Source: Lactobacillus isalae (GTDB lineage: Bacteria; Bacillota; Bacilli; Lactobacillales; Lactobacillaceae). From it: a stretch of 64,000 nt of DNA. Each line of letters begins with the position of its first letter. The stretch's first letter is position 1. Under the pieces are notes generated by a model. That model saw only the letters and a list, made by a program, of their open reading frames with translations. It ran no database searches and was not told the origin of the DNA. Both the position numbers and the translations under genes were made by a program. This document shows positions 56,801-64,000 of the stretch, piece by piece. The DNA is taken from positions 1,488,001-1,552,000 of the forward strand of contig NZ_OX443569.1 in the NCBI RefSeq assembly GCF_947539375.1. Reading direction: 5' to 3'.

Positions 56801-56997
56801 TTATTAGTTAAATCCTCTTGTACTTTGCGCAATTCTGCCTTATCCTTAGCACTACTTTCTTGAATTGCATTACTATCGTCTTGGATTTTATCAGCAGGTT
56901 GCTTTACTACTGTATCTGCTTTAGCAGTATTACCATTAATTGCAAACGCACCAGCTACAAACAATGCTGACATTAACATCGTTGTTCTTCTTCTCAT
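53833..56997 (-). CDS. LPxTG surface protein with SEC10/PgrA surface-exclusion-like domain between coiled coils
   Basis: A 1,054-residue wall protein: signal peptide (1-28, ending AKA), a long coiled coil rich in Q, N, K and D (about 35-310), a CAP-like SEC10/PgrA domain (about 315-620; LINQIRVQMGKKPVNLN, WGTHKNRPIYAGMSMS), a second coiled coil (about 630-920), a Ser/Asn linker with a repeated LSDIVK/LSEIIK-type segment, and LPQTS (about 1018) before a hydrophobic helix and RSRDRKE. PgrA relatives affect aggregation and conjugation on pheromone plasmids; here the gene is chromosomal and the role is likely adhesion. ATG 56997 follows GGAGG. The promoter carries a G9 tract. Confidence 0.88.
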   Translation of the reverse strand: MRRRTTMLMSALFVAGAFAINGNTAKADTVVKQPADKIQDDSNAIQESSAKDKAELRKVQEDLTNKQADKIKAEDSKKELTATLEQKQATAEQAKKALDKAKGNLEIAQDVQNKYATKYDSSFENNVKSAQVDKDNADKNEKDLEDQVQDSKNKQNDLIDQKNTADSEIKANTETLNKANEDLAKVQENQIQAQKNFGNVQKHYAQIQEEYEAKKSATNKATQDLEQNKSDLAKSQKALSDLQTNNNDLDKAVNSIQNNLSTANIELTNTQSNLSGIQTKANDIQKKINNVNIKLTEAVDKRDGAKTKLDSYNQSSFVVPENYKNTFIKWLGIDGVDGLVIKDGGVKFNYKQYENEMRLVSSEGEKLNNFKHNTQDEKRMVNVNHMTENEKLELNKFSTRLINQIRVQMGKKPVNLNRSAMAFADEIAKNYIKDRFMMDDPKYDRYRGHDTPAISLAAQQYGLDPTKNYYEDMADSFVVPKNAKNADAVSMSMDKLKEGIYNAIKLMIFSQKEWNHAQGLLTMGYMSDYDKWGTHKNRPIYAGMSMSIQPDKYDDGTGQDTYEVLFHFIDVPGDIQTKDGELSLLPRYIGDKSKFDTEDNISLDRADNSKVQQAYNQAADEVNNLTAQKNNLNNQIQNINDQIKNNQHIINDLTVKISNLSNELAKAKQQKHEVEDSINTISKHISDLKSSQPVLIQAQNKATNDLNAYQQKHADAIKDYSKAKTQLDKVNDDLKLANNNKIGATQNLKQAQDKLGQINKELDIVNTQLTDLEAKVSSAKNSQIVANENLLRAQTAFNNYLAAYQDADNKLKKAKIDLATKAEEFKKAKGNYDTANTDYQTTNNQIIELDRQISNLKNDINEAQAKVTKLSEIIKTKENSQNKNNKVNKIETVVNGKSNVLIISKHDDIKERPISNLKNNSSENEDTKLSDIVKINKQNNYSENNKVEVTVNRSSSTPILSKYNSMKGNQAKLSTITNENNKFNNQVINSKNNSQVSNFSKHDQTSNEKGVTTNKVKLPQTSEKQGFFASLLGMFLATLGLGIFGADRSRDRKE

Positions 56998-57041
56998 TCT
57001 TACATCCTCCAAGTATATTAAATAACGGCATATACAAGGCT

Positions 57042-57073
57042 AGTTTACCCCCCCCCATTTTTACTTTAGTCAA
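57042..57073 (-). promoter_or_regulatory. Promoter of the PgrA-like gene with a G9 tract in its spacer
   Basis: Minus strand: -35 TTGACT (57068-57073), 11 nt, nine G (57048-57056), -10 TAAACT (57042-57047): a 20-bp spacer, identical in layout to the adhesin promoter. The start of the transcript shares a GCCGTTATTT-type box (57018-57041). The leader is short (about 40 nt) and ends in GGAGG. Confidence 0.75.
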
Positions 57074-57135
57074 GTTCTTTTACACAATTAATTGCACAAA
57101 TATGCCACAATTTATAAATCATAAATTTCTAAACA

Positions 57136-57185
57136 AATAAAAAAGTTCCTGATCTCATCAAGTGAAATCAGGAACTTTTTTATTT
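57136..57185 (-). terminator. Terminator of the lactate permease gene
   Basis: AAAAAAGTTCCTGAT / ATCAGGAACTTTTTT stem with a 13-nt loop; T-runs on both strands. Confidence 0.88.
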
Positions 57186-57254
57186 TATTACATACATTTA
57201 AAGCTAAAGAAAATCTAACAATTTTTCTTAATTACAACCAACACAAACAAGCAA

Positions 57255-58778
57255 TTACACCAATTTAGCAAACAAACCAACTAAATAAAGAAATACACAA
57301 GTAATCAACAAGTATAAGCTTCCCCACTTAACAGTTTCTTTCAAAATCTTTCCTTCTAAGCCTTCTTTATTAATCGCACCAGTAGCTACTGCAATATTCT
57401 GCGGTGATAGCATCCCTGCAGTCGCACCAGTCATGTTTGACGCTACAATCCAATACTTGCTTACACCTAAAGATTGAGCAGCTGAGTATTGTAAATTACC
57501 AAACAAGACATTAGCCGAAGTAGCAGACCCTGTTAAGAATGTCCCGAGTGCTCCAATTAATGGTGCAAATAACGGATAAGCTGGGCCAAGCAAACTTACT
57601 AAAGCTAAAGCCAAAGCGTTTGTCATCCCTGCATAAACCATTACCTTAGCTAGACCAACAATTGCACACACCGTAATAGTCGTCATGCCAATTGTCTTTA
57701 ATACATTAACCAAAACTTTGAACATCTTGCTAAAGCTCAATCCCTGGATTTTTCCACCAATTAAACCAGCTAATAAAATTAATGTTCCTGGAGAAGAAAG
57801 CCAGTTAATCGGAAGATCATTTGGATTCTTTCCTAAATAAACATGTAAATGCGTAGTTACACTAGTTAAGAAGTTATTCACAGGTGGACAAAGAGATGAA
57901 GCAAGTAAAACAAAAATAAAGACTAAGATAAAAGGCGAGCAAGCCTTTATAATCTCGCTAACACTTTCATTTTCTACTTCTTCTACCGCACCAGTCTTTC
58001 GCTTCGTGAGCCACACTGTAATCAAAATTGAGAACAATGAACCAACTAAAGCTGGAAGTTCTGCACCCGTAAACTTAGCAATAATAACTTGCGGAATTGC
58101 CATTCCCACCCCAGACATTAAAGTAATAAAGACAATACCTTTAAGTGCTTTAACACTTTTACCAGTAAGAATTACCAAGATAAAAGGTACTAAAATAACC
58201 AAAATAACCAATTGCAAAGTTACAATAAAGCCTAGTTGCACATCATTAAGATTAGTCACTTCAGCTAATGTCAAAACCGGCAAGCCAATTGCTCCAAAGG
58301 CTGTTGCCGTACTATTAGCAACTAAGCAAATTACAGATGCTTGAATTGGCTCTAAACCTAATGAAATCAAAATACCGGCACAGATTGCCACTGCTGTTCC
58401 AAAACCAGCAATAGATTCAAGAAAACCACCAAAGCCCCAGGCAATTATTAAAACTAGAATTCTTTTATCAGTTGTAATAGACGATAATAACTTTTCAATC
58501 GTCTGCATACTTCCCGACTCAGTTGTAATCTGATAAACAAAAAGTGCCGCCAGAATTACATACATAATCGGCCAAATTCCCATTATAATACCTTCTAAAG
58601 CACCAGAAAGAGTATTAATTAGGGGTTGTTTAAACATTAAAACAGCATCAGCAATTGTAATAATTAATCCAATTGTACATGCTCTTGAAGCAGGCATACC
58701 AACTATTCCAAGAGAAATTATTAACCATAGAATTGGTATCAATGCCCATAAAAAATTTATCCACATAGTTTTCCTCAT
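57255..58778 (-). CDS. lctP: L-lactate permease
   Basis: A 507-residue permease of the LctP/LldP family with 12-14 helices; conserved blocks include GGFLESIAGFGTAVAICAG and the LTGSATSANVLFGNLQ segment. It moves lactate with protons (or other 2-hydroxy acids), here most likely exporting or exchanging fermentation lactate. Monocistronic with its own terminator. Confidence 0.93.
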   Translation of the reverse strand: MRKTMWINFLWALIPILWLIISLGIVGMPASRACTIGLIITIADAVLMFKQPLINTLSGALEGIIMGIWPIMYVILAALFVYQITTESGSMQTIEKLLSSITTDKRILVLIIAWGFGGFLESIAGFGTAVAICAGILISLGLEPIQASVICLVANSTATAFGAIGLPVLTLAEVTNLNDVQLGFIVTLQLVILVILVPFILVILTGKSVKALKGIVFITLMSGVGMAIPQVIIAKFTGAELPALVGSLFSILITVWLTKRKTGAVEEVENESVSEIIKACSPFILVFIFVLLASSLCPPVNNFLTSVTTHLHVYLGKNPNDLPINWLSSPGTLILLAGLIGGKIQGLSFSKMFKVLVNVLKTIGMTTITVCAIVGLAKVMVYAGMTNALALALVSLLGPAYPLFAPLIGALGTFLTGSATSANVLFGNLQYSAAQSLGVSKYWIVASNMTGATAGMLSPQNIAVATGAINKEGLEGKILKETVKWGSLYLLITCVFLYLVGLFAKLV

Positions 58779-58839
58779 TTAAAAAAGTAATACTATTTAA
58801 TTTTATCCTTTTTCCACATTTTAAGGAAATTTAAAAACA

Positions 58840-58877
58840 AAAAACCTACAAAAGCAACTCCTGCTCTTGTAGGTTTT
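58840..58877 (-). terminator. Terminator of the zinc ABC operon
   Basis: AAAACCTACAA-AGCA / TGCT-TTGTAGGTTTT stem, 6-nt loop, just past the permease gene's stop. Confidence 0.8.
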
Positions 58878-58888
58878 AACCAAGTCTA

Positions 58889-59680
58889 TTATTTTTTAAT
58901 AGCATGTACACCGTAAACAAATAAATAAATTCCAACTTCAATAATCGAAATAAAGAAAGTCACCGGTAAATTAGTTACATATCCCAAAACTAATCCAACC
59001 CAAACTCCAAATAAGGCAATTCCAACTGACCAACACAACATAGAAGAAATTGTTTTGCCTAAATAGCGGGCACTTGAAGATGGCAAAGTTAATAAAATAA
59101 ATACTAATAATGATCCAACAACTTGTGCACCAATTGAAACAGCTAAAGCTAAGGCAATTAAGAATACCACTGAAACTAAACTAGTATTAATATGGTGGCT
59201 AATTGCTCCAACATGATCAAACGAATCATAGTTCAATTGTCTTAAAACTAAGAAAATGATTGCTAAAACAAAGAGAGACAAGATAACTAATTGAATAACT
59301 CCCTCTTTATCAACCCCAATAATTGATCCAAATAAGATGTTAGTGGCGTAGCGACTATTACCACCTGCAATCGCTAAAAACAGCACACCTAATCCAATAA
59401 ATAAGGCTGAAATTGCACTAATTGCGGATTCCTTCTGGTCGCTTCTCATTGATAATTCACCAACGCTAATTGAACCAAGCAGGGTAAAGAGAACCATCCC
59501 CCATAGAGGAACCCAGCCAATCCAGACTGCAAAAGCAGCACCAGCGAACCCAATTTCTGAAAGTGTGTGGGCTAGAAATGAAAATCCTCTAGCTACAACA
59601 TATACACCAACTATTCCACAAGTAATTGCAATAAAGGTACTAGCTAGAAATGCATAACGCATAAAGTCATATGCAAACAT
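58889..59680 (-). CDS. Zinc/manganese ABC transporter permease (ABC-3 family)
   Basis: A 263-residue permease with eight or nine helices and the ABC-3 family segments RGFSFLAHTLSEIGFAGAAFA and VVGSLLVFILLTLPSSSAR. It imports the ion handed over by the binding protein encoded upstream. Start overlaps the ATPase stop as TAATG. Zinc is inferred as substrate. Confidence 0.9.
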   Translation of the reverse strand: MFAYDFMRYAFLASTFIAITCGIVGVYVVARGFSFLAHTLSEIGFAGAAFAVWIGWVPLWGMVLFTLLGSISVGELSMRSDQKESAISAISALFIGLGVLFLAIAGGNSRYATNILFGSIIGVDKEGVIQLVILSLFVLAIIFLVLRQLNYDSFDHVGAISHHINTSLVSVVFLIALALAVSIGAQVVGSLLVFILLTLPSSSARYLGKTISSMLCWSVGIALFGVWVGLVLGYVTNLPVTFFISIIEVGIYLFVYGVHAIKK

Positions 59681-60339
59681 TATTCTTCACCCACCTCCTC
59701 AGTTAAATCCTTAATTTTACCAGCTACTAAGCCCTTGTCTTTAAACAAAAGATAGTCCTTCATATACTTCTTTGCTAAAGGAATATCATGAGTTGTAAAT
59801 AACACAGTCATTGCATGCTTTTCATTCAAGTGCTTAATTAATGACATTAATTCTTCTTTAGCAACTGGGTCTAAACTAGCAGTTGCCTCGTCTAAGATAA
59901 TAAAATCAGGTTTATCTAATAGAGCCTGAGCTAAATATGCACGCTGCTTTTGACCACCAGAAGCTTCACCCATTCTGGTATTTTGAATATCGAGTAGATG
60001 AGTTTCTTTTAATATCTGATTTACTCTAGCCTTTACCTGGGCATTCTTAAATAAGGGAGTATTAAGCTCCACAAATGCCCTAATTGAAAGTGGATAGTCC
60101 GCATCCAAATTTCTAAATTGAGGTACATAACCAACTTTAGTATCAGCTGCAAACTTAAATGAGCCCGTTGTTGGTTGCAGCATCCCCATCAAAATTCTAA
60201 TTAAGGTTGTTTTCCCCGTACCATTTGCACCAAGTAAAGCCGTCATTGACCCCTTAGCTAAGGTAAAATTCAAATCTTTAAAAATCACCTTATCTTCAAA
60301 TTTCATCCCAAGGTCTTTAACAGTTAATATATCAGTCAT
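59680..60339 (-). CDS. Zinc/manganese ABC transporter ATP-binding protein
   Basis: A 219-residue ATPase: Walker A GANGTGKTTLIRIL, Q-loop VPQFRN, a variant signature EASGGQKQRAYLAQAL (A replaces the usual L), Walker B FIILDEATASLD, and the H-loop TTHD. Middle gene of the operon; starts 33 bp after the binding-protein gene. Confidence 0.9.
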   Translation of the reverse strand: MTDILTVKDLGMKFEDKVIFKDLNFTLAKGSMTALLGANGTGKTTLIRILMGMLQPTTGSFKFAADTKVGYVPQFRNLDADYPLSIRAFVELNTPLFKNAQVKARVNQILKETHLLDIQNTRMGEASGGQKQRAYLAQALLDKPDFIILDEATASLDPVAKEELMSLIKHLNEKHAMTVLFTTHDIPLAKKYMKDYLLFKDKGLVAGKIKDLTEEVGEE

Positions 60340-60372
60340 CTCACCCTTCCTCTCTTCATCCTATAAATGATC

Positions 60373-61272
60373 CTATTTATTTTCGATATTAGCTAAATTC
60401 TGATAGTTTTCTTTCATCCAAGCTAAGTAAGTAGTGTTGTTTGGAATAGTTTCACGAACATTTAAAACTGGAACATTGTTCTTTTTAGCTAGTTTAACAA
60501 ATGTTTTAACAGTTGAACTACTTGCCTGCGTATTGTTAACGAAAAAGGCAATCTTCTTTTCTTCAATTTCAGTGTTCATCTTGTTAATCATTTTTGGACT
60601 AGGATCTGTGCCATTTTCAATAGCTTCTTCAAATTCCTTATCGCCCACCTTATAGCCAGCTTCTTCTAAAGCATAGTCAAAAACAGGTTCACTTACATAA
60701 ACTGGCTTTTTATTGCTTTTATCAGTCTTAACTAAATTCTTAATTTTATCAACTTTAGCTAGATACTTTTCACCGTTCGCCTTAAAGTAAGCAGCATGCT
60801 TCTTATCTAACTTAGATAGACGTTTAACTAAATAATCAACATACTTAGTTGGCATATTTAAATTGTACCAAATGTGAGGATTATCGCCCTTCTTTAATCC
60901 CATTAGATCTTCGCCAACTAAAACTGGCTTTTTATCAACAGATTTAGCTAACTTATTCATCCATGAATCATACCCTAAGCCATTAGCAACAATAATATTT
61001 GCCTTAGTTAATTTCTTGGCATCAGCCGTTGTTGGGTTAAAGTCATGTGGATCAATACTACTTTTATCAATAATTGCCGTAGCTGTACCATATTTTCCAA
61101 CAATATTTTTAGCAATGTCTGAATAGACATTAGTTGTTGTAACAATCGAAATTTTATCTGATTGGTTAGTTGCTTCTTTTTTATCAGCACATGCTGTAGT
61201 CACAAGTGCTAAAAGCCCCACTAGCCCAATAATAGAAATAAATTTTGTAATTTTAGATTTAAAATTTTGCAT
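60373..61272 (-). CDS. Metal-binding lipoprotein of the zinc ABC transporter (ZnuA/AdcA-like)
   Basis: A 299-residue lipoprotein: lipobox LVTTAC (Cys about 28), then a cluster A-I solute-binding fold. Metal ligands are readable: DPHDF and NPHIW (two His), with Glu in SEPVFDY and Glu in RETIPN. The usual third His is replaced by Glu in SEPVF, so ion choice (Zn or Mn) is not settled. No His-rich loop. AGGAGGAT site before the ATG. Confidence 0.87.
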   Translation of the reverse strand: MQNFKSKITKFISIIGLVGLLALVTTACADKKEATNQSDKISIVTTTNVYSDIAKNIVGKYGTATAIIDKSSIDPHDFNPTTADAKKLTKANIIVANGLGYDSWMNKLAKSVDKKPVLVGEDLMGLKKGDNPHIWYNLNMPTKYVDYLVKRLSKLDKKHAAYFKANGEKYLAKVDKIKNLVKTDKSNKKPVYVSEPVFDYALEEAGYKVGDKEFEEAIENGTDPSPKMINKMNTEIEEKKIAFFVNNTQASSSTVKTFVKLAKKNNVPVLNVRETIPNNTTYLAWMKENYQNLANIENK

Positions 61273-61301
61273 ATTTTTATATCCTCCTGTGCAAAATAAA
61301 A

Positions 61302-61375
61302 AAGCATTAAGTTAGAAAATTCAGCATAAGTTCTAACTTAATGCTTAGATTAAGCTACTTTTTTTATTATGTCAA
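61302..61375 (-). promoter_or_regulatory. Promoter of the zinc ABC operon with 16-bp inverted repeat
   Basis: -35 TTGACA (61370-61375), 17 bp, -10 TAATCT (61347-61352), then a perfect 16-bp inverted repeat (61302-61317 and 61331-61346, 13-nt spacer) directly at the expected start site. It ends in TTTTTTATTTTG, so it may also work as a terminator for transcripts from upstream. A partial inverted copy lies at 61445-61472. Confidence 0.65.
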
Positions 61376-61577
61376 TATTTTTTAGATAGACAAATAGCAC
61401 CAAGACGTCTCAGACTTGATGCTACCAATAAGTGCTAATAATAAAAATTTTGCTGAATTTTTAATTTAATGCTTTTCTCTAAAATTACATCTTTATATAA
61501 ACATATTTTTATATGTTTGTCAAAGCCGATCATGAAAAAAAGATGCTTAAACTTTATAAACTATTCAAATACCTAAA
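61376..61577 (-). promoter_or_regulatory. arsR-znuA gap with extra palindromes
   Basis: Holds a second inverted repeat (61387-61416, TAGCA.CAAG / CTTG.TGCTA), a TTGACA with an AACATAT-AAAA-ATATGTT palindrome in the spacer downstream of it (about 61503-61528), and a TTATAT -10. This may be a second promoter with an operator for an ArsR-type repressor. Confidence 0.45.
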
Positions 61578-61865
61578 CTAAAAATCTTCCTTAACATGTT
61601 GTCTTAAGACGTCTAAAATCTTGATCACATGCTTATCTTCTAAGCTATAATAGCGCTCTTGCTTCACTTGCTCGCTTTTAACGAGCTTTGCTTCCTCTAG
61701 TATCCGTAAGTGCCGAGAAATAGCTGGCTGACTTACATCGAACTGCTTAACTAAATTATTTACACTACTTTTTTCATTGTCATTTAAATAATAAAGAATT
61801 TGTATTCGAATGGGATGATTTAAAGCCCTGGTAACCCGAATAATTTGCTCATTCACCTTTTTCAC
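61578..61865 (-). CDS. ArsR/SmtB-family metal-sensing repressor
   Basis: A 95-residue winged-helix protein with recognition helix SQPAISRHLRILEEAKLV. The C-terminal helix has Asp77-x-His79-x10-His90-x2-Glu93, the alpha-5 zinc-sensing motif of SmtB/CzrA; the alpha-3 Cys site (ELCVCD) is absent. So it should bind zinc at the dimer interface and leave DNA. GTG start 61865 or GTG 61856, the latter with AGGTGA at better spacing. It sits 21 bp after the HAD gene (cotranscribed) and before the zinc transporter. Confidence 0.85.
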   Translation of the reverse strand: MKKVNEQIIRVTRALNHPIRIQILYYLNDNEKSSVNNLVKQFDVSQPAISRHLRILEEAKLVKSEQVKQERYYSLEDKHVIKILDVLRQHVKEDF

Positions 61866-61886
61866 CTATTTCAATTTACATTTTTA

Positions 61887-62672
61887 TTATGAAAGTAATT
61901 CAAGAATCTTCTTTTGAACGCTTGATTCTTCACTAGAGCCAATAATTTGATTAGCTGCTTTTTTGGCATCTGGAAGAGCAGTTGCTGTAGCAAAACTTGT
62001 TCCAGCAAATTTGAGCATCCCAACATCATTACCACTATCACCAAAAGTAACCATTTCACTTGATTTAATTTTAAGTTTTTTACCTAAATATTCTAGCCCA
62101 ACAGCTTTATTCATTCCCTTAGTTTGCATATCAATAGCTGTACTGGCTCCTGAAACAAAGCCAATCTGTGGATAATCTTCACGCAACTTATCTAAAACCT
62201 TAGGCATTTCGTCTTCTGGAACACGTAGACTAACTTTAAAAATTCGATCATCAATTTCGTTAAAGCTATCCACAACTTGAATTTTCTTAACGTATTTTTT
62301 CAAATCTTCCGCAAATTCTTTTCCACTACTTTTTTCAACGTATGCACTAGTCACTCCAGCTACAATAGCCTTATATGGGAGTTTTTCCACAATTTCAAGC
62401 ATTGTTTGGTAGTCTTTATCAGACAAATCAGAAATTTGAAGAATTTCATTTCCATGGGCTACTAAAGCACCATTTTCAGCCACAAAGTACATATGTTTAT
62501 TGGCTTCTGGAAAACGATCTAAAATATTTTCGTATTGGTTACCACTGGCAATAACAAATTTTATATTGCGATCTTGCATAATTTGGAATTCTTTTTCAAA
62601 AAGTTCCTTATCATAAGTCTTATCTTCTCTTAGCCAAGTACCATCCATATCAGTTGCAATAAGCTTAATCAT
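61887..62672 (-). CDS. Cof-family HAD phosphatase
   Basis: A 261-residue HAD hydrolase (class IIB cap) with DMDGTWL (nucleophile Asp8), SGN motif (IASGNQYEN), Lys in TKGMNKAVGLEYLG, and GDSGNDVGML. It removes phosphate from sugar phosphates or similar; exact substrate unknown. ATG 62672 opens the conserved MIKLIATDMDGT; the frame extends to GTG 62684 without support. Confidence 0.88.
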   Translation of the reverse strand: MIKLIATDMDGTWLREDKTYDKELFEKEFQIMQDRNIKFVIASGNQYENILDRFPEANKHMYFVAENGALVAHGNEILQISDLSDKDYQTMLEIVEKLPYKAIVAGVTSAYVEKSSGKEFAEDLKKYVKKIQVVDSFNEIDDRIFKVSLRVPEDEMPKVLDKLREDYPQIGFVSGASTAIDMQTKGMNKAVGLEYLGKKLKIKSSEMVTFGDSGNDVGMLKFAGTSFATATALPDAKKAANQIIGSSEESSVQKKILELLS

Positions 62673-62716
62673 TTCCAGTCTCACTTTCCACTTTTATTAT
62701 CCACACTCCACTATAC

Positions 62717-62747
62717 TAAAAAGCGCCACCCAGAGGTAGCGTTTTTC
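62717..62747 (-). terminator. Terminator of the fructose-type PTS gene
   Basis: AAAACGCTACC / GGTGGCGCTTTTT (one mismatch) with a 3-4-nt loop. Confidence 0.75.
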
Positions 62748-62759
62748 ACAAAACTATTT

Positions 62760-64000
62760 TTATTCATCTGGATCTTCAGAAACAGGTTTCTTCCAGAAAC
62801 TCATAATTAGACCAGCCACAATAGAACCAACAATTGTAGCAACGAAGTAAAGTAAAATGTGGTTGGATAATGGTGATACCCATAGGCCTCCGTGAGGAGC
62901 TGGTACTTGAATATGCCATAATCCAACAAGTAAACCACCAACTGCTGAACCAATTACGCAGGAAGGAATTACACGACCTGGGTCAGCTGCAGCAAATGGA
63001 ATAGCACCTTCAGTAATGAATGAAAATCCTAAAATCCAATTTGAAACACCAGCACGACGTTCTTCTTTAGTGTAACGCTTCTTAAAGAAAGTAGTACCAA
63101 TTGCAGTAGCAAATGGAGGAACCATACCACCGACCATAACAGCAGCCATCATAACAGCAGCAGTTGCAGAATGTGGGTCGTTAGCAAAAGCTCCCGAAGC
63201 AAATACGTAAGCAGCTTTGTTGAAAGGACCACCCATATCAATAGCCATCATACCAGCTAAAATCATAGTCAAAATTACAAGATTACCAGTACCCATACTG
63301 TTTAAGAAGTGGGTAATAGCAAAGTTAATTGAACTAAAGATTGGGTTGATGATGTAGAACATAATCAAAGCAATGAATAGCAAGCCCAAGATTGGGTATA
63401 GCAACATTGGTTTCATACCTTCTACAGATTTAGGAAGTTTAGCAAATAACTTCTTCAAGCCAATCATCATGTATCCAGCAATAAAACCAGCAGCAATACC
63501 GCCTAAGAAACCAGCCGGAGATACAGCATGAGCTTGAACGTTAACTTGTAAACCATTAGTACCATTAACAATGGCTGCCATGTATCCACCAACGAAACCT
63601 GGCATCAAAGCAGGTAAATCGCCGATTGATTCAGCAATATAAGCAGCTAAAACCGGAACCATGAAAGCAAAGGCTAAATTACCAGCACTGTTTAAGAAAA
63701 TAAATGCAGGGTTCTTAGCACCACCAGCCATGTAGTTTTCAACGATAAAGGAAATGGCCATTAAGATACCACCACCGATAACGAATGGAAGCATGTGGCT
63801 AATACCACTCATTAAGTTCTTGTAGATGGAAGCCCATAAACCTTGTTTTTCTTTAGCACTATCGTCGCTTGCACTGGCATTACTATCAGCGTGATAAATT
63901 GGAGCCTTGTTTTCTAAAATGTCTTCAATTAATTCTTGTGGGTGGTTAATACCATCTACAACTGGCTTCATCACAAGTTCTTTACCGTCAAAACGTGGCA
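62760..64000 (-). CDS. PTS fructose-type EIIC domain (5' part beyond window)
   Basis: Open to the window edge at 64000, so the N-terminal part (EIIA and/or EIIB) is not seen. The visible 413 codons include a linker (HPQELIEDILENKAPIY) and a nine-helix fructose-family EIIC with MSGISHMLPFVIGGGILMA, DMGGPFNKAAYVF and FITEGAIPFAAADPGRV. It transports and phosphorylates fructose or a related sugar. The ATG at 63974 is internal. Terminator at 62717-62747. Confidence 0.88.
   Translation of the reverse strand, partial: PRFDGKELVMKPVVDGINHPQELIEDILENKAPIYHADSNASASDDSAKEKQGLWASIYKNLMSGISHMLPFVIGGGILMAISFIVENYMAGGAKNPAFIFLNSAGNLAFAFMVPVLAAYIAESIGDLPALMPGFVGGYMAAIVNGTNGLQVNVQAHAVSPAGFLGGIAAGFIAGYMMIGLKKLFAKLPKSVEGMKPMLLYPILGLLFIALIMFYIINPIFSSINFAITHFLNSMGTGNLVILTMILAGMMAIDMGGPFNKAAYVFASGAFANDPHSATAAVMMAAVMVGGMVPPFATAIGTTFFKKRYTKEERRAGVSNWILGFSFITEGAIPFAAADPGRVIPSCVIGSAVGGLLVGLWHIQVPAPHGGLWVSPLSNHILLYFVATIVGSIVAGLIMSFWKKPVSEDPDE

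Overview
This is a low-GC Firmicutes chromosome segment that reads as Lactobacillus, most likely the L. gasseri/johnsonii group. The signs are YSIRK/LPxTG surface proteins with Rib repeats, an NlpC/P60 protein with an A/Q/T-rich linker, several PTS loci, HelD, lactate permease and PepF. The species call is inference from gene content; no rRNA or tRNA gene is visible.

Layout: 1-681 is the start of a glycoside hydrolase family 1 gene under a cre site. 1061-10635 is a roughly 3,084-residue adhesin, off-frame at an intragenic G10 tract and preceded by a promoter whose spacer contains G9. 10.7-12.1 kb holds efp-coaA. 12.2-16.4 kb holds an SGNH hydrolase, a PTS module (EIIC, a RarA/MgsA-like C-terminal protein, RpiR) flanked by inverted copies of one terminator, and a C39-like protein. 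16.7-22.9 kb holds HelD, a matrixin protease and a P-type ATPase. 23.1-26.8 kb is an amino-sugar locus (RpiR, NanE, PTS EIICBA). 26.9-31.8 kb holds an ExoIII-like protein with altered active-site residues, a histidine phosphatase and a Bce-like ABC transporter. 31.8-33 kb is a long non-coding stretch with a gene remnant and an hflX leader. 33-40.2 kb holds hflX, an L,D-transpeptidase, an NlpC/P60 protein, a Gmk-like kinase and an O-antigen-ligase-like protein. 40.4-41.8 kb holds an NrdI-NrdF-like pair in which the NrdF has lost nearly all metal ligands. 42.3-46.4 kb holds MazEF, a structured non-coding RNA, a split ThrE exporter and an ABC-F protein. 46.6-51.4 kb holds an LCP protein, PepF, a shortened Rpn nuclease and a truncated O-acetyltransferase. 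51.4-57.1 kb holds a four-gene envelope cluster and a second LPxTG protein with its own G9 promoter. 57.2-64 kb holds lactate permease, a zinc ABC operon with a SmtB-type regulator, a HAD phosphatase and the end of a fructose-type PTS gene.

The two strongest leads are these. First, a phase-variation system: two large surface-protein genes 46 kb apart share the same promoter design (-35, 11 nt, G9, -10, then a conserved initial transcribed box), and one of them also has a frameshifting G10 tract near its start. Second, an NrdI/NrdF-like pair whose NrdF keeps the radical-site tyrosine but has one of six metal ligands and no NrdE-docking tail. Also notable are an unidentified pseudoknotted RNA with a perfect -10 and its own terminator, a leader with an 18-codon ORF before hflX, an ExoIII-family protein lacking three catalytic residues, and a SmtB-type zinc sensor beside a zinc uptake operon.
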